Notes: generated by a model from the sequence alone, not told the origin. 64,000 nt of DNA from Agapetus fuscipes (GCA_951799405.1 OX637337.1:18784347-18848346); one strand, 5' to 3'; positions 1 through 11,929 are shown, counted from the first letter of the stretch. A program made the numbers and translations.

Positions 1-49
1 AAGGTATTTAAATAATTATATTTTATGATGCTTCGTAATGAACAGAATA

Positions 50-770
50 TAATACAACAAAGATGCGGTGTGTTTAAACTTATATGCGATGCAGTGAATC
101 AAGAACAACTTGCTATGTGTTTCAAGATTTATAAACGAGATGTATGTAAATGTGTATGCGATGCGATAAATCAAGAACAACTTGCTATGTGTTTTTTTTT
201 TTTTTTTTAGATTTATAAACGAGATGTATGTAAATATGTATGCGATGCGATAAATCAAGAACAACTTGCTATGTGTTTCAAGATTTATAAACGAGATGTA
301 TGTAAATATGTATGCGATGCGATAAATCAAGAACAACTTGCTATGTGTTTCAAGATTTATAAACGAGATGTATGTAAATATGTATGCGATGCGATAAATC
401 AAGAACAACTTGCTATGTGTTTCAAGATTTATAAACGAGATGTATGTAAATATGTATGCGATGCGATAAATCAAGAACAACTTGCTATGTGTTTCAAGAT
501 TTATAAACGAGATGTATGTAAATATGTATGCGATGCGATAAATCAAGAACAACTTGCTATGTGTTTCAAGATTTATAAACGAGATGTATGTAAATATGTA
601 TGCGATGCGATAAATCAAGAAAAACTTGCTATGTGTTTCAAGATTTATAAACGAGATGTAATAAACAAAATGTATGTAAGTAAGGACGCGGTATGTAAAA
701 ACATATATGCGATGCGATAAATCAAGAACTTTTGTGTTTCAAGATTTATAAACAATATGAAGAATTAAAT
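50..770. repeat. 72-bp tandem minisatellite
   Basis: About nine head-to-tail copies of a 72-bp unit. The core GCGATGCGATAAATCAAGAA recurs near 86, 157, 241, 313, 385, 457, 529, 601 and 706. The middle copies are nearly identical and the outer ones are diverged. One copy is interrupted by a T-run at about 192-208. Because 72 is a multiple of 3, long repetitive open frames appear on both strands (16-618 minus, 271-720 plus). I regard these as by-products of the repeat rather than genes. Confidence 0.93.
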
Positions 771-1029
771 CTTCAAACGATGCGATGAAGTATTAAATTT
801 AAATAAATTTAAATTTAAAAATGCGATGCGTTTTTACTACAGTAGGTACCCGAGTACAGTAAGTACCTACTCAAAGCTCGTACGTATTCTGCGGCGACAA
901 TAATAATTATTTAAAACAAGTTAATTATCAATACGAATAATTATGCAATAACTACGTATGCAGGACTTATAAAGTACCTACCTATAGGAATGACGGTGTT
1001 TGAATATTGGTAATAATTACTTGCAATAA
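771..1029. other. AT-rich spacer
   Basis: No gene or repeat family recognised. It holds a short direct repeat of GTACC-containing words near 845-870. Confidence 0.4.
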
Positions 1030-1530
1030 TTAATACTCTGTGGCAGAGTTCGTTGCATCCAAAAATGAGAAAAAGGGAATAAACAAATCCGGGACGAATG
1101 GACCATCAAATGGTTGGGCGTATGCGGAATGGACTGTAATTATCGATTTCTTCCTTAGGGAGTTCAACCTCAAGATCTGTAGATTCCCAATGACGCGAGA
1201 GCATCGGGCCGAGACGAAACTTTCAGCACATGGAATAGTAAAAGTTGACTCACCAATATGCTGATTTGGATTGTGGTCCGGCCGTGGTCCTGATGGATGG
1301 GGATGATGTTGATGGAGATGCACTTTTGATTTCTCTGCTGGCGCTTGCGGCCGGTAACAGGTCGATATTTGGATGCGGAGCGGTGTTGCGGGTTTCGCGT
1401 CGTAATTCGTACTGTTTTTGCGTGCTCGCGTGCGTGTCCGCTATGAATACCTACCCGCCGAATGCTGGTAGGTATATTGCCAGAGCGCAAATGGATTGCC
1501 CAAAATTCACCAAACCAAATACCTAATCAT
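1030..1530. other. GC/CpG-rich patch, possible exon or promoter
   Basis: This roughly 500-bp stretch is clearly richer in GC and CpG than its surroundings and is open in several frames on both strands. On the minus strand, a His/Pro-rich frame starting at about 1323 runs into ATTG|GTGAGT, with the donor-like GTGAGT at 1254-1249. That would suit a first exon of a gene extending off the left edge. On the plus strand a pyrimidine tract ending in TTAG (about 1147-1159) looks like a splice acceptor. I recognise no protein family in any frame, so function and strand are unknown. Confidence 0.3.
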
Positions 1531-2330
1531 TTCGTCCCTACCACTCTCATTAACCTATTTTTTACATACTGTATTCATTTCATTTACAACAGTATCAAAA
1601 TTTACACAATAAATACAAATTAAAACAACTTTTTTTTTTAATATGAGTTTTATGGATGCTAGCATAAATTCAACAATTTCATCCTTTACTACTTACAAAT
1701 TCACCTTGTTATCTCTTGTAAATTTAAGATACTTCAAGTCTGTGGCTAAAGGCAATTAGCAAGCAAGTATATAATACTAAAACACAAGTAAATAGCTCAT
1801 TTATTATGTAATTATGTACATTATACATACGGCACAATTATCACATGGAAACCGAAGTATATAACGGATAATAATTCAAACGCTTCGAACATAAACTGCC
1901 GTATCTGCAAATATGTAACTTAACTAGAAAGTGCTTAGTGTATTGTTTAAATTAAGAGCATTCGAGCTTGGAGCTTTCCGGTACATCCCACATTATATAT
2001 AGTTGGGAAATTGAATTTATTTGAGTACAACATTTGCAATGAAGTTTGAGAACAATGTATCATTGTTTAATAAGATCAATGAAATTGATGAAAATGTTTT
2101 GTTTTAGGATATAAAAGAAAAATTGGGTATGGTACAAGAAAGCTTTGATGAGCTTGTATACCTATTATTTCGTAATCAGGTTTTTTATCATTAATTATTA
2201 TCTAATAAGGCATTTACTATGTAGCCTTTCATTTAATAAAAAAATGTTAATTATCTACGAGTATAATCAGAGACAACCGTTTTTTTCGTCACACCTCAAG
2301 AGTCCTTTAAGATAACGGAGAAGACTTTTT
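1531..2330. other. Unannotated AT-rich region
   Basis: No coding frame, RNA or repeat family recognised. Confidence 0.4.
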
Positions 2331-2334
2331 AAAA

Positions 2335-2545
2335 TATATATTTCGTGAGCGCTCTGTTCTACTTCAACGAATCCGCAAACATACTGACGCGGAATATGTA
2401 CATGCCAAGATAACCATAAGATTTTCATAACAGTTTCATCAACGTTATCGTGACACTGAAGAAGCACCTCGCCGACACGGGCGAAATGTCCGGAAGCTCT
2501 AGCTCTAATAGACCACGGCAACAAATCCCGTAAAGCAGCTCTCCA
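2335..2545 (+). repeat. Dispersed repeat with degenerate hammerhead-like core
   Basis: The block around 2456-2535 is a diverged relative of the palindrome arms at 44977-45238. It shares the CTGAAGA box (2456-2462), GCGAAA (2481-2486), the following GTCCGGAAGCTC and the downstream ACCACGGCAAC word. Helix II is only partly paired here and the stem I strand is decayed. A minus-strand 85-residue frame across it is a by-product. Confidence 0.6.
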
Positions 2546-2789
2546 GTAACATAAGATTGTCTAAGAACGCAATTTTAGCTTATTCTTTATTTTGTCTATT
2601 TAATTTTTTTTTTTTTTTGCCAATCTGAACATCTTGGTTGGCAGGTATTCTAAAAAAGCCTACGAATTAATTTACTGTTTCAGAAGGAATGGGTTCTGAA
2701 AAATTGTGTATGTTAAATATATTGCATTCATTTCATGCGCATCGCTTCACTGAGTCAATGAAATCCTACGTCCATGTGATATGATGATG
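2546..2789. other. Unannotated spacer
   Basis: Contains a T-run near 2600-2617. Nothing else recognised. Confidence 0.35.
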
Positions 2790-3075
2790 ATGGATGATTT
2801 CTTTCCTGTGGCGCCATTTAATGGTCCCGGACCATCTCAAGGGTGCCATGGCTTCTGGAGAATAGTAGTGTCTTCAGTTCCTATCTGAAGGTGGTGGTAG
2901 GCTGGTTCGCGCGAACACCGATGGGCAAATTGTTACAGGCAACCGGCCCGGCCCATGTAAAACCCATGTCAAAGATCCGGCTTGGTAGGACCATGTCAAA
3001 GATCCTGGTGGCTTGATTAAAGTTTGTTCTTGATGGTGGTGTAGATGATCTGGTTCCTCGAAGGTTTCATAGTTA
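2790..3075 (-). pseudogene. LINE 3' end fragment (RT C-terminus)
   Basis: Read on the minus strand, about 2865-2965 translates with one internal stop to a peptide of the form WAGPVACNNLP...LKTLLFSR. This is the usual C-terminal tail of CR1/Jockey-like non-LTR reverse transcriptases (W-x-x-LP ... F-K-x-x-LK-x-x-LF). The downstream GCGCC...AAGGGTGCC inverted pair (about 2810-2850) also occurs in the LINE tails at 39.4, 59.2 and 63.8 kb. It is a 5'-truncated, inactive copy. Confidence 0.65.
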
Positions 3076-3342
3076 ATTAAATTCAGATGTATGTTTGATT
3101 TGAAGATTTATTTCGATGTTTTTACGATAAAACAGTAGAAGCGATGTTTAATGTTTCACAGTCAAGAAGAAAGAAGGAAGATGATCTTGAAAATAGCAAG
3201 TGGGTATATAATTGGAGCTTCTAAAAACTTGTTTTAATCTCTACATAAAAAAATACTTGCGTGAACAAAACTTGATGATAGTTTCATACAGTTATTTTAG
3301 TCGTTACATAGAAACTCGTAAGTTCAGGATATTAAAAAATTA
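3076..3342. other. Unannotated spacer
   Basis: No feature recognised. Confidence 0.35.
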
Positions 3343-3600
3343 AATTAGGCTGATTTATTTGGTGAGCGCTTTTTTTGTGTGCGCCAATTCTCAAGCAAGA
3401 CCCAGTTGTTGTAAGGCTGGATGGAACTTTTTGATGACCGGTCTTTGGTAAAGGTTTATGAATTTTTCAACCCAGCGAAGAGCAAATTTGAAAATATAAA
3501 TGGTAGATTTTTTGTGCTCCGCCGGGATTCGAACCCACGACCTTCCAGTTACGAGTCCGAAGTGTTACCACCTGGACTACGGACCGGCCGTCATCGGTCG
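3343..3600 (-). mobile_element. S1 tRNA-derived SINE, minus strand
   Basis: Read on the minus strand it begins GGTCCGTAGTCCAGGTGG (box A-like) and carries GGGTTCGAATCCCGGCGG (box B-like), as in a tRNA. A shared body follows, containing GCTGGGTTGAAAAATTC and CTTGCTTGAGAATTGG. The 3' tail is shorter than in the 43.8 and 61.8 kb copies. Confidence 0.8.
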
Positions 3601-3605
3601 ATATC

Positions 3606-4372
3606 CCATGGCTAAATGAAAACACTTTATAAATATCAATTCAATTTGAAACACTAATTTACAATAAATCTTTTTAGGCTTTCACGGCCGGATCCAAATG
3701 CTTGATATTGTTCTAACGAGCTTTGACCTTAATCTATAGTTTCTTTGATCATTTTTATTGTCTTGCTTAGATTGAGTTACCGCTGTGCGTTACTTCTTCG
3801 GAGATCTGCTCCCTTCTGATGCGAATTGGAACGCAAGCTTCTATTTTTCGGTCTTTGGAAAAAGTGGGCGTGGCTTGATTCTTAAGTGTAGGACTACTTT
3901 GTTTCAAAAGTGTAATGACCTGCAACCGTGATTTAATTATTTTAAGGTCCATTTTTTCCCTGTTGAAATTTAAGTATTATAGATTACATTATTTCACAAA
4001 GTTTTGAAAATTAAAATGACAGGAATTTTAGAAGCAGTTACTTCTCTGGAAACATTCCGTATCCAACTAAATATAGAATATTGAACTAGTGTTGTGCCTC
4101 CGTCGTTAATAGAGTTACCGGTTTATGTGATAGGAATATCAAATAGGGTTGGGCCTCCCCGATAAACGTCATTCTAAGTTTCCACATAGATTGAGAGTTC
4201 TTCACGCTTGTTAGTTTCCATTCAAATCGTCCTATAAAGTTTTATCTTTAATTGTGTTATCGGGGAGCGCTAGAGAATTTCTAATTATTATCTTATATCT
4301 ATCTATAATACTTTTGCAGTTTAAACATGTATCTATAATTAGGTTGCGAAGATACATTGATATTTAAGATTT
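3606..4372. other. Unannotated AT-rich region
   Basis: No coding frame or repeat recognised. Confidence 0.35.
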
Positions 4373-4560
4373 AAGTCGATAGCTCAGTTGGTGGAATGGT
4401 TGCGCTTCTTACCAGAAGGCTAGGGTTTGATTGGAACTAAGGAGCCAGAAATTATGTATTGGTTTCGTGTTTATTTCAACCCTTAAATACTTATACTAGC
4501 AAGGTGAAACTTTCAGCTTCAAAATTCTTTATAAGTACCAAGATTCTTTCCTGTATGAAT
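4373..4560 (+). mobile_element. S2 tRNA-derived SINE, diverged
   Basis: Head GTCGATAGCTCAGTTGGTGG with a tRNA box A shape. The degraded box B region is at about 4425-4440, followed by the S2 body word TTCGTGTTTATTTCAACCC. The 3' half is missing or too diverged to follow. Confidence 0.65.
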
Positions 4561-6588
4561 ACTAGAACAGAATTTCAGATTAACGTGAAAAGGCAAAAAT
4601 TGACTTATTTCCGCCATTTAATACGAGTAAGAAATTAAAAATATTAGCTCTTACGTCTCATCATATATTGAAAAATTCAAGCACAAGTCAAAGGTCGCAG
4701 TAAAAAATGTTGATTCAAGATCCTAAGGCAGGAGAGTTTAGCATTTGCACATAATTTTTTTTTCAAGCAGTAGTACTGGAGGGACGAATCTCAATGATAA
4801 TGGCCAATCTTTAATTAAGAAAAAGAATATTTGAGAGGAATTTTCGATTACAAAGTGACGAATAAGCTCACATGGTCTGGAAGCGTGATTCATACGTCGA
4901 AAGCTCTCTGAATAACATAATATATACATGGCCCTGAGAGATATACCTCTTGCATTATTTGTCATTGCAAGTCTCCTGACAACTTTACTCACGCTAAAAA
5001 CTTAGCATCGAGAATAAACTTATTTCTCCAATATCGGAGCGTCTAATATCCTTTTTGTTTGTGGTTGTAAACAGACATAATTTAATTTGTAAACAGACAA
5101 TCACGATAAGGATAAAATCAATGAGTAAATAAATATTGTTTCACGCAGGAGTAAAGTATTAAAATTGCATTAACCTGAAAAAGTTTTTTTTTTAATTTCT
5201 CAAACCACATTATAACAGAAACACTCGTTATTTTTAGAAGCAAACAACACGGCTAAGCTCATTGTTGGAGTAGAATTTAAATAATCGCGTCTTGAGCAAG
5301 TCGAGGGGCGATATACATTTGAATTAAAAAGTTAAATTACAAAGCAACGAATAAAGTTGTGTTGGGCGCGAGAGCTGGGAGCAAAACTTTGTATTATAAT
5401 TGAATATGTAAATAGTGTGTTGATTTTCCTCACAGAGCCCCCGAGGGCAAAGAAAACACAAACAAAATTTTATTAACTTTTTAAATTTTCACAAAAAAAT
5501 GTTAGTAAACAATGGCTGGTGGTGAGCCAAGTTGACTCCACTAAGTGAATGAGGGAGTTGAGTTTATTTTGAAGCGTTTTGAGCGAACAGATCAATTGGC
5601 ACATCTGCTGTGTCGCAGTCCATCTGCAGGAAACGAGTATTATTAACATTGAAATTTATTATATAATTTGTAAATATGACAAACGACTGTAACACCAGCT
5701 TAAACTTAACTATTTATAATACTCGTTCTTTGATTAATGGGCGTGAAATAAAAAATCTTCACGACTGGCAAATTACTCAGTCTCGTTTGTCATTCATACT
5801 TCACGTAACTCTTTTCTCGGTACATAGCAACACACGTAAGCTTGCGTGTATATATGCCGCATGAACACTATCCATGTACCATATCCATACCTTCACAATT
5901 TTACTAATTTGATCAAGGCAATCCTTTCTCGGTATGGACAGCTATCCTCATTTAAATTTATAAATATCAAAAAGCAGATGTTTTAGGCATAATTTTTTTA
6001 AGTACCTATCAAATGTTTAAGTATTCAATTTATAAGTATCAAAAAGCAGATAGAAGGACAATATTTTTTATCAGTCGAACAAATGAATTGTATCAACTTT
6101 AATCGAATTATTTTACGAACAAAATTTTATGTGAATTCAATTTGTTTTAATTCCGATTTTAATAAGTGATTTTATGTGAGAGGTTGTTTGTATTTTGAGC
6201 ATATAGGATACAATGTTATACCAAATTTACATACTGGAATTTTCCTGTAAACATGGGCTTGGGATTTTTGGGGCCCTTAAAAATAGATACTATGTGGTAT
6301 ATCATACCTTATAATCTTATTAATCTGATATACATAGATACGCTGAGGGATTATAATCTACCTACTCGTCCAAGGAAAAACCCATTACAAAAATAAACCT
6401 TTTTTTTTTTATCATTATTTAGACCATAAGATAATAATCAGGGTTATAGTGATCAGTTTGCAAGTAGATAATAATGAAAATAAAGTAGAACTTACCAAGC
6501 ACTGATGAACTTGAATAATCTCGACATTTCTACCAATATCTAGGAATAAGCAAAATGGACCATTCTGGTAGAACAAGTAAGCAAGTAT
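4561..6588. other. Unannotated 2-kb AT-rich region
   Basis: Only short incidental frames and A/T runs. I see no recognisable gene, RNA or repeat family. Confidence 0.4.
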
Positions 6589-6592
6589 GTAT

Positions 6593-6973
6593 TGTTATGT
6601 AAATATTAGAATAGGTATTAGATATAGTTATAGGAATTCTGTATTATATTGTGTGGGTAGGAATCATTGAATAAAAATACATGAAGCATCGAGAAATAAT
6701 GATTACTACGCCTTTCTGGAACTGTCTAGCGAATATAGATCTAGATTGTACTGTTTTGAAGAGTATAAGAAGGGTGCGAGTTGTTTGCAGAGCGAGTATC
6801 CTACGAGCTTTACAACTACATTGAACTAAGTTAACCAGTAAACAAAATCAAGTGTAATGGAATAGTCGAGACTATCTTTGTTAAAAATAATTTATTAAAA
6901 GTGTAAAATAAGCAACTGTATAAGAAGACCAGTATTTTTAATTGAAAGACTTTTGGACCCTAAATTCGTAACA
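6593..6973 (+). mobile_element. Solo LTR related to the 23.9-kb Ty3/gypsy element
   Basis: Starts TGTTATGTAAAT and ends TTCGTAACA, matching both ends of the 518-bp LTRs of the intact element. It shares the internal landmarks CATCGAGAA, GAGTATAA, AGGGTGC and GAAGACC. At 381 bp it lacks the 44-bp U3 duplication and further U3 sequence. It is flanked on both sides by GTAT (6589-6592 and 6974-6977). A TG...CA LTR with a target duplication and no internal region is the product of LTR-LTR recombination. Confidence 0.88.
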
Positions 6974-6977
6974 GTAT

Positions 6978-7320
6978 AATCCCGAATTTTGTGTGGAACA
7001 CAGAGTACGTTGATTCAAAGTGACAGCCAAGAGTCGAGAGTGACCACTAATTGTAAAATAAATTATCTTAAAAAATGAAGTAAACTTCTTTGTTTTTAAT
7101 GTTAAATGAGCCCTGAAAATTATAAAAGTATTAAAGATTATTATACGAGATAAATTTGCTTTTTCACATTTCTTTACAAGTTTTTAATTCAAATTCCTGT
7201 CGCAATAAAATCGATATTTTACATTCTAAGCAAGAATCATGTGCTCGTAAGCAGTGATGGATTTGGTTGTATTCCTTCAAAGGTTGGAAACGACTAGGTT
7301 TATTTTAGCCATAAAGGTTA
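6978..7320. other. Unannotated spacer
   Basis: No feature recognised. It does not resemble the internal leader of the gypsy element. Confidence 0.35.
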
Positions 7321-7324
7321 AAAT

Positions 7325-7655
7325 TACTCATCAATAGAACCGCTACATTGGCTTCGCGTTCCATGACGCATTGAGTATAAACTGTGCTTAATGACAGATA
7401 GGGCTCTCTTTGAAAAGAAACTACTGATTCTCACGGAAATCATCAAGAAAAGTAATTGAAATATCAGACGGTTGACTTTGCATTCTGCAGAAAGTGGAGC
7501 CAGAACATGGTCAATGAGCCTTTGCGCTACTCTGCAACAGTGTTTAGTGAGCGTGCTTTTGGAGTGGTGGCTCCAAGGGCATGAAACTGACTGCTTGTGG
7601 TTTGAGAGATTGAAGATAGCAGTCATTTAAACAGACTTTTTAACCCTTTGAATGG
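7325..7655 (+). pseudogene. CR1/L2-like LINE RT C-terminal remnant
   Basis: Plus-strand translation in broken frames gives LHWL...RIEYKLCLMTDRALFEKK (about 7341-7415) and then SERAFGVVAPRA with stops and LNRLFNPL (about 7548-7650). These are the conserved LHWLPVxxRIxYKL and ERxFxxxAPRLWN...FKxxLKTxLF blocks at the end of CR1/L2-like reverse transcriptases. Several stop codons show it is dead. The open frame on the opposite strand is a shadow. Confidence 0.65.
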
Positions 7656-7659
7656 CAGT

Positions 7660-9300
7660 GCTACCAAACGACGCCAATAAAAAGTCAACTGATATTTTTT
7701 TTATTTCTCAAAAAAAAGGTTCGGCGTCTTTTTTGAGAATTTTACTTAAAGAAGTGTGCAATTATTACAAGAAAATATGTAGGTATCACAAGAAAAAAAA
7801 ACATTTGAGCACAAAAAAAAAAAAAAGTACTGTAATACAAACCTGAAACGTATTGCAGAGCTTTTTAATGATTATTTGAGTTTCATGCAAGGAAAAATAT
7901 TCTTTAAACACGGCATTATAAGAGTGTAAGTATTACTTTCTCTCAGATATAAAATTTACGTTCAAACTCAATCATAACGTTTCACAGGATAATTTTGTAA
8001 AAGTAAAATATTCACATAAGTCGCTATTTTAGTTTCCGTTCATTTTCTGGTACATATGGTGAAAATATTTTTTGGGGTTCATTTAAAATACAAAACACAA
8101 GTTTTAATGTTTTCATTTAAGTAAATTGGGGTCCCTCTTGAATGACTGGCTTTCTATTGCAACTACCTCTCTTGTGAAATTCGTCCTTTTTATAGGTATA
8201 CTTATTCTACCAGAAAGGTCCATTTAGTTTGGTCACAGAAATTAGTAAAAAGCTCAAGATGATTCTAGGACATTTTTGCATTATTAATTGTACTTCATTT
8301 AAATTATTATAATCAATTAATATATTATAATCATTTAAATAACCATTACTTAAAATATTATCTCATAAATAGGCATATCAAAATTATGTATGAAGTTGAG
8401 CGTTATGCTTTATTCTTAGGGTAGAGGACAAAGTTTACGTATGAGGTTACGTCCACAAAGTGCGATATTAAAAAGAGGAAAAGAAAAAAGAAAACTCTGT
8501 TCCGGTCAGGCTGACGGAAAACTTCACCGGGGAAGAGCGTTTGCAGACAGAATCCGGCAGACCGAGTGTAATCAATATTCCCAACAAAGAGGAAACTTAA
8601 TAAAACCCCATGGTAATATACAAAAACTTCCTCTTCATATTTTATTGGAAATCTCACTCACTTTTACAGGTATTTACATTTTTTTTACTTGCTGAAGTTC
8701 AGGTACAATTTTCGCTTTTTTTCTCCTAGTTTTCTAGCACATGGTACTAAAATTGTATTAGCATATTTTTACGATGAATATTTAAGATTTTATAGCAAAA
8801 GGATACTGTTTTATCAAAAGGTCGATAGAGATTTTTTTAAAGCTTTTTTATTACATTGTAACAAACATAATTTTTATTTACTCTCAAAGTGTTTTTTTTT
8901 TAATATTAAAATATATACATTTTAAAATACAATTTTTTTTTTCGTGTTTTTCTTTAAAGAAATAAAAAGTATGAATTTATGTTTTATGTTATTGAAAATG
9001 AAAGATAATTTGTTTATTTAAATGTAAAAAAAACATTATGAAAAGCCATTTTTTCCTAAATAAATAATTCTGAAATGAATCATTGTTATTCTATGAAATT
9101 AATATGCACAATGAAAAACATTGTGCATATTGTCAAAAAGGCCAGAATGTGAAAGGCTAGAAATAAAGTTAAATTTTTGGAACGAGGAAGGGAAATTCAT
9201 GTCACCCCTTCTTCAGGAGCATACTCCAAAAATTTCTGTATTACTGTTTACATGAGATATGTTTGTATCCATTAGTATTAATACAAATGCAGCATGTGTA
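7660..9300. other. Unannotated AT-rich region with A- and T-runs
   Basis: Contains poly-A/T runs (7790-7826, 8893-8941) and a perfect short inverted repeat at 9103-9129 (TATGCACAATG / CATTGTGCATA). Overlapping frames of 84 residues near 8403-8695 have no recognisable similarity. Confidence 0.4.
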
Positions 9301-9312
9301 CGCGTAGAGTTC

Positions 9313-9495
9313 AGGATGGCTCACGCTAGACCGTGTCAGATCCGAGCCGAGCTTCAACCGTAGCACAGTTACCGAAGATACGTTGTGTGTTGCTCAGCCT
9401 TCCCTCGGTGTATCGTTAGTGTGCCCACATATTAGTTGACCGTGCTTCGACCAGAGCTCGGCTCGGACCCGACACGGTCTAACGTGAGCCATCCT
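9313..9495. mobile_element. Short inverted-repeat element (MITE-like)
   Basis: A 183-bp segment bounded by inverted repeats of about 42 bp. The left end starts AGGATGGCTCACGCTAGACC and the right end, at about 9454-9495, reads as its reverse complement with a few mismatches. The ends enclose about 100 bp of unrelated GC-richer sequence. No unambiguous target duplication is visible, so superfamily is unassigned. Confidence 0.75.
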
Positions 9496-9499
9496 TTAC

Positions 9500-10450
9500 A
9501 CGTGTTTTCTAGCGGCCGTGCATTGAGTGTAAATCTCCAATATTTATCTGGATGTCTTTGCAATTATGACGGTGGAATATTCATATAAAATAAAAATTAA
9601 ATGAAATCAACAAAAAATGTTTAAAAGTAATTAAATTGTAAGCGTCCCACAGTCCAATTTTACTGTTCATTCAATTCATGGACTGGTATTTCAATTGAAG
9701 GAAAAACAAATATTACTTGACAAAATAATGACAGTATTGTCTCTTGAAAACTTTTATCATCTAAGACTGTAACTTCATTCACAATGTAAATATGCAATTT
9801 ATTTTGTGATTGAATTTACGTCTACTTTTGAATTAGACAAAATATGTAACATCTTCATTCTTTACAAACTAAACTACAGGCTAGACTTTTCACCTTCAAA
9901 CACATTTTATTATTCGAATTGCTTATAATCAATGTGGGAAATCTAGGTTTGTTTAAAAAACTGAGATAAATGTATGTAAATAGAGAAAATGGCAGTCTTG
10001 CGATTTCTATGTATTTTATAATCTTCAAAATAAAACTTGTTTGCTACTTTAGGTTTTACACGACTTACATATTATTTGCTTTCGTGAATACTTTTTACAA
10101 CACCTGGTACATGTTTTGTTCGATTGAAAATACATTAGTGAGAGAAAAGTGTGAACTTTTGTCATGAAATACAAATAAAAATATCTGACCAATGCTGTAA
10201 AGAGCAAATAGAAATATAACAGGATGACGATATTTGTAAAAGTATAAATGGAAATTTATAAAAAAAAAATCATAAAAATATGATCATTTTTCAAAACGGA
10301 GTAATCTGAAACCAAATGAAAAGCTGATTTATTTTCACTTTTTTGATTCCATGTAATAATAATTTTTATTTATACTCTAGTCATATTTTTTCTTCTGAAC
10401 ATACTACTCATTACTTTCATATTTAGTTTCATTATTATTTTAAGCAGTCG
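9500..10450. other. Unannotated AT-rich region
   Basis: A 65-residue frame at 9970-10167 has no recognisable features. Nothing else seen. Confidence 0.35.
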
Positions 10451-10451
10451 T

Positions 10452-10605
10452 TTCTTAACTTATAGGCTAGAATGCGGCCGACCACCCATACTGTAAAAAA
10501 TGGTCCCTTTTGCCAATGTCACCCCTTTTACAGGGAAGAGTTGAAGGTCTTATTTTATTCTTGCCTCATTTGAGATTTTGGTTGTAATGCATACATTATA
10601 TACAG
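10452..10605 (+). repeat. R1 repeat, 5' part
   Basis: Carries the R1 landmarks CCACCCATACTGTAAAAAATGG, split by few changes, and CCAATGTCACCCC. It ends before the R1 3' half. Confidence 0.8.
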
Positions 10606-11329
10606 TAGTATTTTAGTACTTTATTCAGTTCAACACTGAACCATTATAATATTTATGTTCCACACATTTGCGAGGTTGACCCAATCATAAAATACAAACA
10701 ATTCGAAATTTTAAACTAAAAAAACTTATTTTTCATTTTTTTTTAAAATATGCTGACTGTGAAATATCGAACGATATATTTTTCATAGCACTCAACTTAT
10801 AATTTTAAATATCTTAGAGGTTTGGGTCTCTGAAGCGCCTCTGCTACAATTTCTCTTAGACTAGTCGTAGGCCTATACTTCAAGACAAAACTGAAACGTA
10901 GAGTCAATTAAAAATGTATTGAAATTTTAAAAAGCGCATCTAGTGAGAGTTTTAGTTTTGACACACTTTTGGATACATTTTACGGTTGAATTTAAGAGTA
11001 CAGTTTAATACTTACGTTATTGGCGTAGACCTATCGTAGAGGCTGTTCGGGTAAATTTATATTAGTGGAAATTGACACATTTCAAGTAAACTGAAAAGAC
11101 GTTATTTCCAGTTAATTACGGGTGTCTGGAGGTAGATGGAAAAACGAGGTGAGAGGTAGAAAGCCGTATAGCAGAAGGCTTTTGTAAATTTGAGACTTAA
11201 AATATACCCATCGAAGTTTGTAAAAAGAGCTTTTTTAGTCTCAAAGTATTTTTTTATATATATAATTGTTAGTTATTTTTAATGTTACTTTGCAATGCAA
11301 CTTCTCACCGCATTCGCAAATTAAAATAC
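10606..11329. other. Unannotated spacer
   Basis: No feature recognised. Confidence 0.35.
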
Positions 11330-11427
11330 GAACTTTCCCTAAAACAGGGGTGATATTGGCAGAGAGAACCATTTTTTGCAGAAATGGTGGAAAACCACAA
11401 ACGTACCAATCTATAAGCTAAGGAACA
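11330..11427 (-). repeat. R1 repeat fragment, minus strand
   Basis: Contains the reverse-complement landmarks CTTTCCCTAAAACAGGGGTG, GAACCATTTTTTGCAG and ACCAATCTATAAGC, which correspond to the R1 5' half. Confidence 0.75.
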
Positions 11428-11429
11428 AC

Positions 11430-11928
11430 GTTGCCTGTGTAACATATACATTTACCCACACATGAGATATTTGCAACTTTGATGAAAAAAAACATTGTGT
11501 GAATAACTTTCTTGACCTCTTTTCGACTCATTACAATTTTAACGACTTTTTAGTTTTCAAAAGGGCTAAAAATTATATTATTATTGTTGTATACTTGATT
11601 ATTTGAGGTTTGGTATTACAAATATACAATAAGAATACTTTGGTGTATTTGTTGGTTTATTATCACTATGGACTGTAACTACTCACATGTGAGATATATC
11701 AAAAGATGAATTCTCTCTGGGCAGTGCTGTCAACACTCTTATATTGATAGTGCTGCCAACAATTATTAATTGTCAGTTATTTTCAGACATGAAAAATGAG
11801 CGCTTAGAATAACAGAGTTATTTCACTTAAGACGCTTATAACTCTACTAAATGCAATTGTAGAGAGAAAAAAAAACTTTTAGATTTGACAATTATTGTGA
11901 ACATTTGTTTCAATGTAAGTCAAAGTAT
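11430..11928. other. Unannotated spacer
   Basis: No feature recognised. Confidence 0.35.
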
Positions 11929-11929
11929 C

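Noticed and set aside
16..720. Repetitive open frames of 150-200 codons on both strands
   Set aside because: They follow directly from a 72-bp tandem repeat without stops. There is no independent sign of a gene.
7324..7626. Minus-strand 100-residue frame
   Set aside because: The plus strand of the same region encodes recognisable though broken LINE RT C-terminal blocks, so the minus-strand frame is a shadow.
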